Shown: positions 29,514 to 46,063, counted from the first letter of the stretch. The stretch is DNA of 64,000 bases from Megachile rotundata (GCF_050947335.1 NW_027473484.1:1-64000); one strand, 5' to 3'. The notes: a model not told the origin generated them from the sequence alone. A program made the numbers and translations.

Positions 29514-32500
29514 GTAATTGTATGATTGCGATTGTATGATTGTGATTGTATGATTGCGATTGTATGATTGTGATTGTATGATTGTGATGTATGATTGTAA
29601 TTGTATTATTATGATTGTATGATTGTGATTGTATGATTGAGATTGTATGATTGAGATTGTATGATTGAGATTGTATGATTGTGATTGTATGCTTGCGATT
29701 GTATGATCGTGATTGTATGATTGTGATTGTATGATTGTGATTGCATGATTGTGATTGTATGATTGTGATGTATGATTGTAATTGTATGATTATGATTGAA
29801 TGATTGTGATTGTGTGATTGTGATTGTATTATTGTATTTGGGAGATTGTATTTGGGATATTGTAATTGTATGATTGCGATTGTATGATTGTGATTGTATG
29901 ATTGTGATTGTATGATTGTGATTGTATGATTGTGATTGTATGATTGTGATTGTATGATTGTATTTGGGAGATTGTATTTGGGATATTGTAATTGTATGAT
30001 TGCGATTGTATGATTGCGATTGTATGATTGTGATTGTATGATTGTGTATGTATGATTGTGATTGTATGATTGTATTTGGGAGATTGTATTTGGGATATTG
30101 TAATTGTATGATTGCGATTGTATGATTGTGATTGTTTGATTGTGATTGTATGATTGTGATTGTATGCTTGCGATTGTATGATTGTGATTGTATGATTGTG
30201 ATTCTTTGATTGTGATTGTATGACTGTGATTGTATGATTGTGATTGTATGATTGTGATTGTATGATTGTGATTGTTTGATTGTATTTGGGGGATTGTATT
30301 TGGGAGATTGTATTTGGGAGATTGTAATTGTGTGATTGCGATTGTATGATTGTGATTGTATGATTGCGATTGTATGATTGTGATTGTATGATTGTGATGT
30401 ATGACTGTAATTGTATGATTGTGATTGTATGATTGTGATTGTATCATTGTGATAGTATGATTGTGATTATATGATTGTTATTGTATGACTGTGATTGTAT
30501 GATTGTGATTGTATGATTGTGATGGTATGATTGTGATTGTATGATTGTGATTGTATGATTGAGATTGTATGATTGTGATTGTATGCTTGCGATTGTATGA
30601 CTGAGATTGTATGATTGTGATTGTATGATTGTGATAGTATGATTGTGAAAGTATGATTGTGATTGTATGATTGTGATTGTATGATTGTGATTGTATGATT
30701 GTGATTGTATGATTGTGATTGTATGATTGTGATTGTATGATTGTGATTGTATGATTGTGATTATATGATTGTGATTGTATGATTGTGATTGTATGATTGT
30801 GATAGTATGATTGTGATTATATGATTGTTATTGTATGACTGTGATTGTATGATTGTGATTGTATGATTGTAATTGTGTGATTGCGATTGTATGATTGTGA
30901 TTGTATGATTGCGATTGTATGATTGTGATTGTATGATTGTGATGTATGACTGTAATTGTATGATTATGATTGTATGATTGTGATTGTATGATTGAGATTG
31001 TGTGATTGCGATTGTATGATTGTGATTGTATGATTGCGATTGTATGATTGTGATTGTATGATTGTGATGTATGACTGTAATTGTATGATTATGATTGTAC
31101 GATTGTGATTGTATGATTGAGATTGTATGATTGTGTTTGTATGCTTGCGATTGTATGATTGTGATTGTATGATTGTGATTGTATGATTGTGATTGTTTGA
31201 TTGTATTTGGGAGATTGTAATTGTGTGATTGCGATTGTATGATTGTGATTGCATGATTGTGATTGTATGATTGTGATTGTATGATTGTGATTGTATGATT
31301 GTGATTGTATGATTGTGATTGTATGATTGTGATTGTATGATTGTGATAGTATGATTGTGAAAGTATGATTGTGATTGTATGATTATGATTGTATGACTGT
31401 GATTGTATGATTGTGATTGTATGATTGTATTTGGGAGATTGTATTTGGGAGATTGTAATTGTATGATTGCGATTGTATGATTGTGATTGTATGATTGTGA
31501 TGTATGATTGTGATTGTATGATTGTGAAAGTATGATTGTGATTGTATGATTGTGATTGTATGATTGTGATTGTATGATTGTGATTGTATGAGTGTGATTG
31601 TCTGATTGTGGTTGTGCGATTGTGATTATACGATTGTGAATGTACGATTGTGATTGTATGATTGTGATTGTATGAATATGGTTGTATGATTGTGATTGTA
31701 TGATTCTGATTGTATGATTGCGGTTGTATGATTGTGATTGTATGATTGAGATTGTATGATTGTGATTGTATGATTGCGATTGTATAATTGCGATTGTATG
31801 ATTGTGAAAGTATGATTGTGATTGTATGATTATGATTGTATGACTGTGATTGTATGATTGTGATTGTATGATTGTGATGTATGATTGTAATTGTATGATT
31901 ATGATTGTATGATTGTGATTGTATGATTGTGATTGTATGATTGTGATTGTATGATTGCGATTGTATAATTGCGATTGTATGATTGTGAAAGTATGATTGT
32001 GATTGTATGATTATGATTGTATGACTGTGATTGTATGATTGTGATTGTATGATTGAATTTGGGAGATTGTATTTGGGAGATTGTAATTGTATGATTGCGA
32101 TTGTATGCTTGCGATTGTATGATTGTGATTGTATGATTGTGATTGTATGATTGTGATTGTATGATTGTGATTCTTTGATTGTGATTGTATGATTGTGATT
32201 GTATGATTGTGATTGTATGATTGTGATTGTATGATTGTGATTGTATGATTGTGATTGTATGATTGTGATTGTATGATTGTGATTGTCTGATTGTGGTTGT
32301 GCGATTGTGATTGTACGATTGTGATTGTACGATTGTGATAATGTGATTGTGATTGTATGATTGTGATTGTATGATTGTGATTGTTTGATTGTATTTGGGA
32401 GATTGTATCTGGGAGATTGTATTTGGGAGATTGTAATTGTGTGATTGCGATTGTATGATTGTGATTGTATGATTGCAATTGTATGATTGTGATTGTATGA

Positions 32501-32619
32501 TTGTGATGTATGACTGTAATTGTATGATTGTGATTGAATGATTGTGATTGTATGATTATAATTGTATGATTGTGATTGCATGATTGTGATTGTATGATTG
32601 TGATTGCATGATTTTGAAT

Positions 32620-32634
32620 GTATGATTTGTGATT
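32620..32634 (+). repeat. 15-bp monomer with an extra T
   Basis: GTATGATTTGTGATT has one extra T compared with the consensus. I saw this variant only here. Confidence 0.85.
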
Positions 32635-34038
32635 GTATGATTGCGATTGTATGATTGTGATTGCATAATTGTGATTGTATGATTGTGATTGTATGATTAT
32701 GATTGTATGACTGTGATTGTATGATTGTGATTGTATGATTGTGATGTATGATTGTAATTGTATGATTATGATTGTATGATTGTGATGGTATGATTGTGAT
32801 TGTATGATTGCGATTGTATAATTGCGATTGTATGATTGTGAAAGTATGATTGTGATTGTATGATTATGATTGTATGACTGTGATTGTATGATTGTGATTG
32901 TATGATTGTATTTGGGAGATTGTATTTGGGAGATTGTAATTGTATGATTGCGATTGTATGATTGTGATTGTATGATTGTGATGTATGATTGTGATTGTAT
33001 GATTGTGAAAGTATGATTGTGATTGTATGATTGTGATTGTATGATTGTGATTGTATGATTGTGATTGTATGAGTGTGATTGTCTGATTGTGGTTGTGCGA
33101 TTGTGATTATACGATTGTGAATGTACGATTGTGATTGTATGATTGTGATTGTATGAATATGATTGTATGATTGTGATTGCATGATTGTGATTGTATGATT
33201 GTGATTGCATGATTTTGAATGTATGATTGTGATTGAATGGTTGTGATTGTATGATTGTGATCGTATGATTGTGATTGTATGATCGTGATTGTATGATTGC
33301 GATAGTATGATTGTGATTGTATGATTGTGATTGTATGATTGTGATGTATGATTGTAGTTGTATGATTATGATTGTATGATTGTGATTGTATGATTGTGAT
33401 TGTATGATTGTATTTGGGAGATTGTATTTAGGATATTGTAATTGTATGATTGCGATTGTATGATTGTGATTGTATGATTGTGATGTATGATTGTAATTGT
33501 ATGATTATGATTGTATGATTGTGATTGTATGATTGTGATTGTATGATTGTGATTGTATGATTGAGATTGTATGATTGTGATTGTATGCTTGCGATTGTAT
33601 GATTGTGATTGTATGATTGTGATTCTTTGATTGTGATTGTATGATTGTGATTGTATGATTGTGATTGTATGATTGTGATTATATGATTGTGATTGTATGA
33701 TTGTGATTGTATGATTGTGATAGTATGATTGTGATTATATGATTGTTATTGTATGACTGTGATTGTATGATTGTGATTGTATGATTGTGGTAGTATAATT
33801 GTGAAAGTATGATTGTGATTGTATGATTGTGATTGTATGATTGTGATTGTATGATTGTGATTGTATGATTGTGATTGTATGATTGTGATTGTATGATTGT
33901 GATTGTATGATTGTGAAAGTATGATTGTGATTGTATGATTGTGATTGTATGATTGTGATTGTATGATTGTGATTGTATGATTGTGATTGTATGATTGTGA
34001 TTGTATGATTGTGATTGTATGATTGTGATTGTATGATT

Positions 34039-34094
34039 GTATTTGGGAGATTGTATTTGGGAGATTGTATTTGGGAGATTGTATTTGGGAGATT
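34039..34094 (+). repeat. Run of four GGG-type monomers
   Basis: Four copies followed by GTAATT. Confidence 0.95.
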
Positions 34095-37000
34095 GTAATT
34101 GTATGATTGCGATTGTATGATTGTGATTGTATGATTGCGATTGTATGATTGTGATTGTATGATTGTGATGTATGATTGTAATTGTATTATTATGATTGTA
34201 TGATTGTGATTGTATGATTGAGATTGTATGATTGAGATTGTATGATTGTGATTGTATGCTTGCGATTGTATGATCGTGATTGTATGATTGTGATTGTATG
34301 ATTGTGATTGCATGATTGTGATTGTATGATTGTGATGTATGATTGTAATTGTATGATTATGATTGAATGATTGTGATTGTGTGATTGTGATTGTATGATT
34401 GTATTTGGGAGATTGTATTTGGGATATTGTAATTGTATGATTGCGATTGTATGATTGTGATTGTATGATTGTGATTGTATGATTGTGATTGTATGATTGT
34501 GATTGTATGATTGTGGTTGTATGATTGTATTTGGGAGATTGTATTTGGGATATTGTAATTGTATGATTGCGATTGTATGATTGCGATTGTATGGTTGTGA
34601 TTGTATGATTGTGTATGTATGATTGTGATTGTATGATTGTATTTGGGAGATTGTATTTGGGATATTGTAATTGTATGATTGCGATTGTATGATTGTGATT
34701 GTTTGATTGTGATTGTATGATTGTGATTGTATGCTTGCGATTGTATGATTGTGATTGTATGATTGTGATTCTTTGATTGTGATTGTATGACTGTGATTGT
34801 ATGATTGTGATTGTATGATTGTGATTATATGATTGTGATTGCATGATTGTGATTGTATGATTGTGATAGTATGATTGTGATTATATGATTGTTATTGTAT
34901 GACTGTGATTGTATGATTGTGATTGTATGATTGTGATGGTATGATTGTGATTGTATGATTGTGATTGTATGATTGAGATTGTATGATTGTGATTGTTTGA
35001 TTGTATTTGGGAGATTGTATTTGGGAGATTGTAATTGTGTGATTGCGATTGTATGATTGTGATTGTATGATTGTGATTGTATGATTGTGATTGTATGATT
35101 GTGATAGTATGATTGTGATTGTATGATTGTGATTGTATGATTGTGATTGTATGATTGTGATTGTATGATTGTGATTGTATGATTGTGATTGTATGATTGT
35201 GATTGTATGATTGTGATTGTATGATTGTATTTGGGAGATTGTATTTGGGAGATTGTAATTGTATGATTGCGATTGTATGATTGTGATTGCATGATTGCGA
35301 TTGTATGATTGTGATTGTATGATTGTGATGTATGATTGTAATTGTATGATTATGATTGTATGATTGTGATTGTATGATTGTGATTGTATGATTGTGATTG
35401 TATGATTGTATTTGGGAGATTGTAGTTGGGAGATTGTATTTGGGAGATTGTATTTGGGAGATTGTAATTGTATGATTGCGATTGTATGTTTGTGATTGTA
35501 TGATTGTGACTGTATGATTGTGATTGTATGATTGTGATAGTATGATTGTGATTGTATGATTGTGATGTATGATTGTAATTGTATGATTATGATTGTATGA
35601 TTGTGATTGTGTGATTGTGATTGTATGATTGTATTTGGGAGATTGTATTTGGGATATTGTAATTGTATGATTGCGATCGTATGATTGTGATTGTATGATT
35701 GTGATTGTATGATTGTATCTGGGAGATTGTATTTGGGAGATTGTATTTGGGAGATTGTATTTGGGAGATTGTAATTGTATGATTGCGATTGTATGATTGT
35801 GATTGTATGATTGTGATTGTATGATTGTGATTGTATGATTGTGATAGTATGATTGTGATTGTATGACTGTGATTGTATGACTGTGATTGTATGATTGTGA
35901 TTGTATGATTGTGATTGTATGATTGTGAAAGTATGATTGTGATTGTATGATTGTGATTGTATGATTGCGATTGTATAATTGCGATTGTATGATTGTGAAA
36001 GTATGATTGTGATTGTATGATTATGATTGTATGACTGTGATTGTATGATTGTGATTGTATGATTGTATTTGGGAGATTGTATTTGGGAGATTGTAATTGT
36101 ATGATTGCGATTGTATGATTGTGATTGTATGATTGCGATTGTATGATTGTGATTGTATGATTGTGATGTATGATTGTAATTGTATGATTATGATTCTATG
36201 ATTGTAATTGTATGATTGAGATTGTATGATTGTGATTGTATGATTGCGATTGTATGATGGTGATTGTATGATTGCGATTGTATGATTGTGATTGTATGAT
36301 TGTGATGTATGATTGTAATTGTATGATTATGATTGTATGATTGTGATTGTATGATTGAGATTGTATGATTGTGATTGTATGATTGCGATTGTATGATTGT
36401 GATTGTATGATTGTGATTTTATGATTGCGATTGTATGATTGTGATTGTATGATTGTGATTGTATGATTGTGATTGTATGATTGTGATTGTATGATTGTGA
36501 TTGTGTGATTGTGATTGTATGATTGTGAAAGTATGATTGTGATTGTATGATTGTGATTGTATGATTGTGATTGTATGATTGTGATTGTATGATTGTGATT
36601 GTATGATTGTGATTGTATGAGTGTGATTGTCTGATTGTGGTTGTGCGATTGTGATTATACGATTGTGAATGTACGATTGTGATTGTATGATTGTGATTGT
36701 ATGAATATGATTGTATGATTGTGATTGCATGATTGTGATTGTATGATTGTGATTACATAATTTTGAATGTATGATTGTGATTGAATGGTTGTGATTGTAT
36801 GATTGTGATCGTATGATTGTGATTGTATGATCGTGATTGTATGATTGCGATAGTAAGATTGTGATTGTATGATTGTGATTGTATGATTGAGATGTATGAT
36901 TGTAGTTGTATGATTATGATTGTATGGTTGTGATTGTATGACTGAGATTGTATGATTGTGATTGTATGCTTGCGATTGTATGATTGTGATTGTATGATTG

Positions 37001-37628
37001 TGATTGTATGATTGTATTTGGGAGATTATATTTAGGATATTGTAATTGTATGATTGCGATTGTATGATTGTGATTGTATGATTGCGATGTATGATTGTAA
37101 TTGTATGATTATGATTGTATGATTGTGATTGTATGATTGTGATTGTATGATTGAGATTGTATGATTGTGATTGTATGCTTGCGATTGTATGATTGTGATT
37201 GTATGATTGTGATTCTTTGATTGTGATTGTATGATTGTGATTGTATGATTGTGATTGTATGATTGTGATTATATGATTGTGATTGTATGATTGTGATTGT
37301 ATAATTGTGATAGTATGATTGTGATTATATGACTGTTATTGTATGACTGTGATTGTATGATTGTGATTGTATGATTGTGATAGTATGATTGTGAAAGTAT
37401 GATTGTGATTGTATGATTGTGATTGTATGATTGTGATTGTATGATTGTGATTGTATGATTGTGAAAGTATGATTGTGATTGTATGATTGTGATTGTATGA
37501 TTGTGATTGTATGATTGTGATTTTATGATTGTGATTGTATGATTGTGATTGTATGATTGTGATTGTATGATTGTGATAGTATGATTGTGATTGTATGATT
37601 GTGATTGTATGATTGTGATTGCATGATT

Positions 37629-37698
37629 GTATTTGGGAGATTGTATTTGGGAGATTGTATTTGGGAGATTGTATTTGGGAGATTGTATTTGGGAGATT
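37629..37698 (+). repeat. Run of five GGG-type monomers, beta copy 1
   Basis: Five copies preceded by a GCATGATT variant and followed by GTAATT; its partner is at 48495-48564. Confidence 0.95.
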
Positions 37699-39385
37699 GT
37701 AATTGTATGATTGCGATTGTATGATTGTGATTGTATGATTGCGATTGTATGATTGTGATTGTATGATTGTGATGTATGATTGTAATTGTATGATTATGAT
37801 TGTATGATTGTGATTGTATGATTGTGATTGTATGATTGTGATTGTATGATTGTATTTGGGAGATTGTATTTGGGAGATTGTAATTGTATGATTGCGATTG
37901 TATGTTTGTGATTGTATGATTGTGACTGTATGATTGTGATTGTATGATTGTGATAGTATGATTGTGATTGTATGATTGTGATGTATGATTGTAATTGTAT
38001 GATTATGATTGTATGATTGTGATTGTGTGATTGTGATTGTATGATTGTATTTGGGAGATTGTATTTGGGATATTGTAATTGTATGATTGCGATCGTATGA
38101 TTGTGATTGTATGATTGTGATTGTATGATTGTATCTGGGAGATTGTATTTGGGAGATTGTATTTGGGAGATTGTAATTGTACGATTGTGATTGAATGATT
38201 GTGATTGTATGATTATAATTGTATGATTGTGATTGCATGATTGTGATTGTATGATTGTGATTGCATGATTTTGAATGTATGATTGTGATTGTATGATTGT
38301 GATTGTATGATTGTGATTGTATGATTGTGATTGTATGATTGTGATAGTATGATTGTGATTGTATGATTGTGATTGTATGATTGTGATTGTATGATTGTGA
38401 TTGTATGATTGTGATTGTATGATTGTGATTGTATGATTGTATTTGGGGGGTTGTATTTGGGAGATTGTAATTGTATGATTGCGATTGTATGATTGTGATT
38501 GTATGATTGCGATTGTATGATTGTGATTGTATGATTGTGATGTATGATTGTAATTGTATGATTATGATTGTATGATTGTGATTGTATGATTGTGATTGTA
38601 TGATTGTGATTGTATGATTGTGATTGTATGATTGTGATTGTATGATTGTGATTGTATGATTGTGATTGTATGATTGTGATTGTATGATTGTGATTGTATG
38701 ATTGTGATTGTATGATTGTATTTGGGAGATTGTAGTTGGGAGATTGTATTTGGGATATTGTATTTGGGAGATTGTAATTGTATGATTGCGATTGTATGAT
38801 TGTGATTGTATGATTGTGAATGTATGATTGTGACTGTATGATTGTGATTGTATGATTGTGATAGTATGATTGTGATTGTATGATTGTGATGTATGATTGT
38901 AATTGTATGATTATGATTGTATGATTGTGATTGTGTGATTGTGATTGTATGATTGTATTTGGGAGATTGTATTTGGGATATTGTAATTGTATGATTGCGA
39001 TTGTATGATTGTGATTGCATGATTGTGATTGTATGATTGTGATTGTATGATTGTATTTGGGTGATTGTATTTGGGAGATTGTATTTGGGGGATTGTAATT
39101 GTATGATTGCGATTGTATGATTGTGATTGTATGATTGTGTGTGTATGATTGCGATTGTATGATTGTATTTGGGAGATTGTATTTGGGATATTGTAATTGT
39201 ATGATTGCGATTGTATGATTGTGATGTATGATTGTAATTGTATGATTATGATTGTATGATTGTGATTGTATGATTGTGATGGTATGATTGTGATTGTATG
39301 ATTGCGATCTTATGATTGTGATTGTATGATTATGATTGTATGATTGTGATTGTACGATTGCGATTGTATGATTGTGATTGTATGA

Positions 39386-39402
39386 TTAAGTTTGTATTTT
39401 TG
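39386..39402 (+). repeat. Diverged dimer marker, beta copy 1
   Basis: Same marker. Its flanks match those of the alpha markers (GTACGATTGCGATT upstream, TGAATGCG downstream), so alpha and beta share this cassette. Confidence 0.9.
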
Positions 39403-40937
39403 TGATTGTATGATTGTGATTGTATGATTGCGATTGTATGAATGCGATTGTATGATTGTGATTGCATAATTGTGATTGTATGATAGTGATTGTATGATTG
39501 TGATTGTATGATTGCGATTGTATGATTGTGATTGTATGATTGAGATTGTATGATTGTGATTGTATGATTGCGATTGTATAATTGCGATTGTATGATTGTG
39601 AAAGTATGATTGTGATTGTATGATTATGATTGTATGACTGTGATTGTATGATTGTGATTGTATGATTGTATTTGGGAGATTGTATTTGGGAGATTGTAAT
39701 TGTATGATTGCGATTGTATGATTGTGATTGTATGATTGCGATTGTATGATTGTGATTGTATGATTGCGATTGTATGATTGTGATTGTATGATTGTGATGT
39801 ATGATTGTAATTGTATGATTATGATTGTATGATTGTGATTGTATGATTGTGATGGTATGATTGTGATTGTATGATTGCGATTGTATAATTGCGATTGTAT
39901 GATTGTGAAAGTATGATTGTGATTGTATGATTATGATTGTATGACTGTGATTGTATGATTGTGATTGTATGATTGTATTTGGGAGATTGTATTTGGGAGA
40001 TTGTAATTGTATGATGGCGATTGTATGATTGTGATTGTATGATTGCGATTGTATGATTGTGATTGTATGATAGTGATGTATGATTGTAATTGTATGATTA
40101 TGATTCTATGATTGTAATTGTATGATTGAGATTGTATGATTGTGATTGTATGATTGCGATTGTATGATGGTGATTGTATGATTGCGATTGTATGATTGTG
40201 ATTGTATGATTGTGATGTATGATTGTAATTGTATGATTATGATTGTATGATTGTGATTGTATGATTGTGATTGTATGATTGTGATTGTATGATTGTGATT
40301 GTGTGATTGTGATTGTATGATTGTGAAAGTATGATTGTGATTGTATGATTGTGATTGTATGATTGTGATTGTATGATTGTGATTGTATGATTGTGATTGT
40401 ATGAGTGTGATTGTCTGATTGTGGTTGTGCGATTGTGATTATACGATTGTGAATGTACGATTGTGATTGTATGATTGTGATTGTATGAATATGATTGTAT
40501 GATTGTGATTGCATGATTGTGATTGTATGATTGTGATTACATGATTTTGAATGTATGATTGTGATTGAATGGTTGTGATTGTATGATTGTGATCGTATGA
40601 TTGTGATTGTATGATCGTGATTGTATGATTGCGATAGTAAGATTGTGATTGTATGATTGTGATTGTATGATTGTGATGTATGATTGTAGTTGTATGATTA
40701 TGATTGTATGGTTGTGATTGTATGACTGAGATTGTATGATTGTGATTGTATGATTGTGATTGTATGATTGTGAAAGTATGATTGTGATTGTATGATTGTG
40801 ATTGTATGATTGTGATTGTATGATTGTGATTGTATGATTGTGATTGTATGATTGTGATTGTATGATTGTGATTGTATGATTGTGATAGTATGATTGTGAT
40901 TGTATGATTGTGATTGTATGATTGTGATTGCATGATT

Positions 40938-40993
40938 GTATTTGGGAGATTGTATTTGGGAGATTGTATTTGGGAGATTGTATTTGGGAGATT
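40938..40993 (+). repeat. Run of four GGG-type monomers, beta copy 1
   Basis: Four copies followed by GTAATT; partner at 51916-51971. Confidence 0.95.
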
Positions 40994-43900
40994 GTAATTG
41001 TATGATTGCGATTGTATGATTGTGATTGTATGATTGTGATTGTATGATTGCGATTGTATGATTGTGATTGTATGATTGTGATGTATGATTGTAATTGTAT
41101 TATTATGATTGTATGATTGTGATTGTATGATTGAGATTGTATGATTGTGATTGTATGCTTGCGATAGTATGATCGTGATTGTATGATTGTGATTGTATGA
41201 TTGTGATTGCATGATTGTGATTGTATGATTGTGATGTATGATTGTAATTGTATGATTATGATTGAATGATTGTGATTGTGTGATTGTGATTGTATGATTG
41301 TATTTGGGAGATTGTATTTGGGATATTGTAATTGTATGATTGCGATTGTATGATTGTGATTGTATGATTGTGATTGTATGATTGTGATTGTATGATTGTG
41401 ATTGTATGATTGTGATTGTATGATTGTGATTGTATGATTGTATTTCGGAGATTGTATTTGGGATATTGTAATTGTATGATTGCGATTGTATGATTGCGAT
41501 TGTATGATTGTGATTGTATGATTGTGTATGTATGATTGTGATTGTATGATTGTATTTGGGAGATTGTATTTGGGATATTTAATTGTATGATTGCGATTGT
41601 ATGATTGTGATTGTTTGATTGTGATTGTATGATTGTGATTGTATGCTTGCGATTGTATGATTGTGATTGTATGATTGTGATTGTATGATTGTGATTATAT
41701 GATTGTGATTGTATGATTGTGATTGTATGATTGTGATAGTATGATTGTGATTATATGATTGTTATTGTATGACTGTGATTGTATGATTGTGATTGTATGA
41801 TTGTGATGGTATGATTGTGATTGTATGATTGTGATTGTATGATTGAGATTGTATGATTGTGATTGTATGCTTGCGATTGTATGATTGTGATTGTATGATT
41901 GTGATTGTATGATTGTGATTCTTTGATTGTGATTGTATGATTGTGATTGTATGATTGTGATTGTATGATTGTGATTGTATGATTGTGATTGCATGATTGT
42001 GATTGTATGATTGTGATTGTCTGATTGTGGTTGTGCGATTGTGATTGTACGATTGTGATTGTGCGATTGTGATAGTATGACTGTGATTGTATGATTGTGA
42101 TTGTATGATTGTGATTGTGTGATTGTGATTGTTTGATTGTATTTGGGAGACTGTATTTGGGAGATTGTATTTGGGAGATTGTAATTGTATGATTGCGATT
42201 GTATGATTGTGATTGTATGATTGCGATTGTATGATTGTGATTGTATGATTGTGATGTATGACTGTAATTGTATGATTATGATTGTATGATTGTGATTGTA
42301 TGATTGAGATTGTATGATTGTGATTGTATGCTTGCGATTGTATGATTGTGATAGTATGATTGTGATTGTATGATTGTGATTGTGTGATTGTGATTGTATG
42401 ATTGTGATTGTATGACTGTGAAAGTATGATTGTGATTGTATGATTATGATTGTATGATTGTGATTGTATGATTGTATTTGGGAGGTTGTATTTGGGAGAT
42501 TGTAATTGTATGATTGTAATTGTATGATTATGATTCTATGATTGTAATTGTATGATTGAGATTGTATGATTGTGATTGTATGATTGCGATTGTATGATTG
42601 TGATTGTATGATTGCGATTGTATGATTGTGATTGTATGATTGTGATGTATGATTGTAATTGTATGATTATGATTGTATGATTGTGATTGTATGATTGAGA
42701 TTGTGTGATTGTGATTGTATGATTGCGATTGTATGATTGTGATTGTATGATTGTGATTGTATGATTGCGATTGTATGATTGTGATTGTATGATTGTGATT
42801 ATATGATTGTGATTGTATGATTGTGATTGTATGATTGTGATTGTATGATTGTGAAAGTATGATTGTGATTGTATGATTGTGATTGTATGATTGTGATTGT
42901 ATGATTGTGATTGTATGATTGTGATTGTATGAGTGTGATTGTCTGATTGTGGTTGTGCGATTGTGATTGTACGATTGTGAATGTACGATTGTGATTGTAT
43001 GATTGTGATTGTATGAATATGATTGTATGATTGTGATTGCATGATTGTGATTGTATGATTGTGATTGCATGATTTTGAATGTATGATTGTGATTGAATGG
43101 TTGTGATTGTATGATCGTGATCGTATGATTGTGATTGTATGATTGTGATTGTATGATTGTGATTGTATGATTGTGATTGTGTGATTATGATTGTATGATT
43201 GTGATTGTATGATTGTGATTGTATGATTGTGATTGTATGATTGTGATAGTATGATTGTGATTGTATGATTGTGATTGTATGACTGTGATTGTATGATTGT
43301 GATTGTATGATTGTGATTGTATGATTGTGAAAGTATGATTGTGATGGTATGATTGTGATTGTATGATTGTGATTATATGATTGCGATTGTATGATTGTGA
43401 TTGTCTGATTGTGATGTATGATTGTAATTGTATGATTATGATTGTATGATTGTGATTGTATGATTGTGATTGTATGATTGTATCTGGGAGATTGTATTTG
43501 GGAGATTGTATTTGGGAGATTGTATTTGGGAGATTGTAATTGTATGATTGCAATTGTATGATTGTGGTTGTATGATTGCGATTGTATGATTGTGATTGTA
43601 TGATTGTGATTGTATGATTGTGATTGTATGATTGTGATTGTATGATTGTGATTGTATGATTGTGATTGTATGATTGTGATAGTATGATTGTGATTGTATG
43701 ATTGTGATTGTATGATTGTGATTGTATGATTATGATTGTATGATTGTGATTGTATGATTGTATTTGGGTGATTGTATTTGGGAGATTGTATTTGGGAGAT
43801 CGTAATTGTATGATTGCGATTGTATGATTGTGATTGTATGATTGCGATTGTATGAATGCGATTGTATGATTGTGATTGTATGATTGTGATTGTATGATTG

Positions 43901-46063
43901 TGATTGTATGATTGTGATTGTATGATTGTGATTGTATGATTGTATTTGGGAGATTGTATTTGGGATATTGTAATTGTATGATTGCGATTGTATGATTGTG
44001 ATTGTATGATTGTGATGTATGATTGTAATTGTATGATTATGATTGTATGATTGTGATTGTATGATTGAGATTGTATGATTGTGATTGTATGCTTGCGATT
44101 GTATGAATGTGATTGTATGATTGTGATTGTATGATTGTGATTGTATGATTGTGATTGTATGATTGTGATTGTATGATTGCGATTGTATGATTGTGATTGT
44201 ATGATTGTGAATGTACGATTGTGATTGTACGATTGTGATTGTATGATTGTGATAGTATGATTGTGATTGTGCGACTGTGATTGTATGACTGTGATTGTAT
44301 GATTGTGATTGTATGATTGTGATTGTATGATTGTGAAAGTATGATTGTGATTGTATGATTGTGATTGTATGATTGTGATTGTATGATTGTGATTGTATGA
44401 TTGTGATTGTATGATTGTGATTGTATGATTGTGATTGTATGATTGTGATTGTATGATTGTATTTGGGATATTGTAATTGTATGATTGCGATTGTATGATT
44501 GTGATTGTATGATTGTGATTGTATGATTGTGATAGTATGATTGTGAAAGTATGATTGTGATTGTATGATTGTGATTGTATGCTTGCGATTGTATGATTGT
44601 GATTGTATGATTGTGATTCTTTGATTGTGATTGTATGATTGTGATTGTATGATTGTGATTGTATGATTGTGATTATATGATTGTGATTGTATGATTGTGA
44701 TTGTATGATTGTGATAGTATGATTGTGATTATATGATTGTTATTGTATGACTGTGATTGTATGATTGTGATTGTATGATTGTGATAGTATGATTGTGAAA
44801 GTATGATTGTGATTGTTTGATTGTGATTGTATGATTGTGATTGTATGATTGTGATTATATGATTGTGATTATATGATTGTGATTGTCTGATTGTGGTTGT
44901 GCGATTGTGATTGTACGATTGTGATTGTACGATTGTGATTGTACGATTGTTATTGAATGATTGTGATTGTATGATTCTGATTGTATGATTGTGATTGTAT
45001 GATTGTGATTGTATGATTGAGATTGTATGATTGTGAAAGTATGATTGTGATGTATGATTGTAATTGTATGATTATGATTGTATGATTGTGATTGTATGAT
45101 TGAGATTGTGTGATTGTGATTGTATGATTGCGATTGTATGATTGTGATTGTATGATTGTGATGTATGATTGTAATTGAATGATTATGATTGCATGATTTC
45201 GAATGTATGATTGTGATTGTATGATTGTGATTGTATGATTGTGATGTATGATTGTGATTGTATGATTGTGAAAGTATGATTGTGATTGTATGATTGTGAT
45301 TGTATGATTGTGATTGTATGATTGTGATTGTATGAGTGTGATTGTCTGATTGTGGTTGTGCGATTGTGATTATACGATTGTGAATGTACGATTGTGATTG
45401 TATGATTGTGATTGTATGAATATGATTGTATGATTGTGATTGCATGATTGTGATTGTATGATTGTGATTGCATGATTTTGAATGTATGATTGTGATTGAA
45501 TGGTTGTGATTGTATGATTGTGATCGTATGATTGTGATTGTATGATCGTGATTGTATGATTGCGATAGTATGATTGTGATTGTATGATTGTGATTGTATG
45601 ATTGTGATGTATGATTGTAGTTGTATGATTATGATTGTATGATTGTGATTGTATGATTGAGATTGTATGATTGTGATTGTATGCTTGCGATTGTATGATT
45701 GTGATTGTATGATTGTGATTGTATGATTGTGATTGTATGATTGTATTTGGGAGATTGTATTTAGGATATTGTAATTGTATGATTGCGATTGTATGATTGT
45801 GATTGTATGATTGTGATGTATGATTGTAATTGTATGATTATGATTGTATGATTGTGATTGTATGATTGTGATTGTATGATTGTGATTGTATGATTGTGAT
45901 TGTATGATTGTGATTGTATGATTGTGATTGTATGATTGTGATTGTATGATTGTGAAAGTATGATTGTGATTGTATGATTGTGATTGTATGATTGTGATTG
46001 TATGATTGTGATTGTATGATTGTGATTGTATGATTGTGATTGTATGATTGTGATTGTATGATT

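Larger units (their letters stand above)
20831..37050 (+). repeat. Mosaic satellite region without a clean long-range period
   Basis: The same monomers and cassettes continue, but their order changes. A piece near 22304 matches 19637 at 2667 bp spacing. Marker ATTGTATTATTATG occurs at 27337, 29600 and 34181, giving spacings of 2263 and 4581 bp that match neither HOR. The TTAAGTTTGTATTTTTG marker was not found here. Cassettes near 25325-26282, 28464-28908 and 31254-33210 resemble those at 8161-8926, shuffled and partly duplicated. Minus-strand frames up to 606 codons (30761-32581) are artefacts. Confidence 0.7.
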
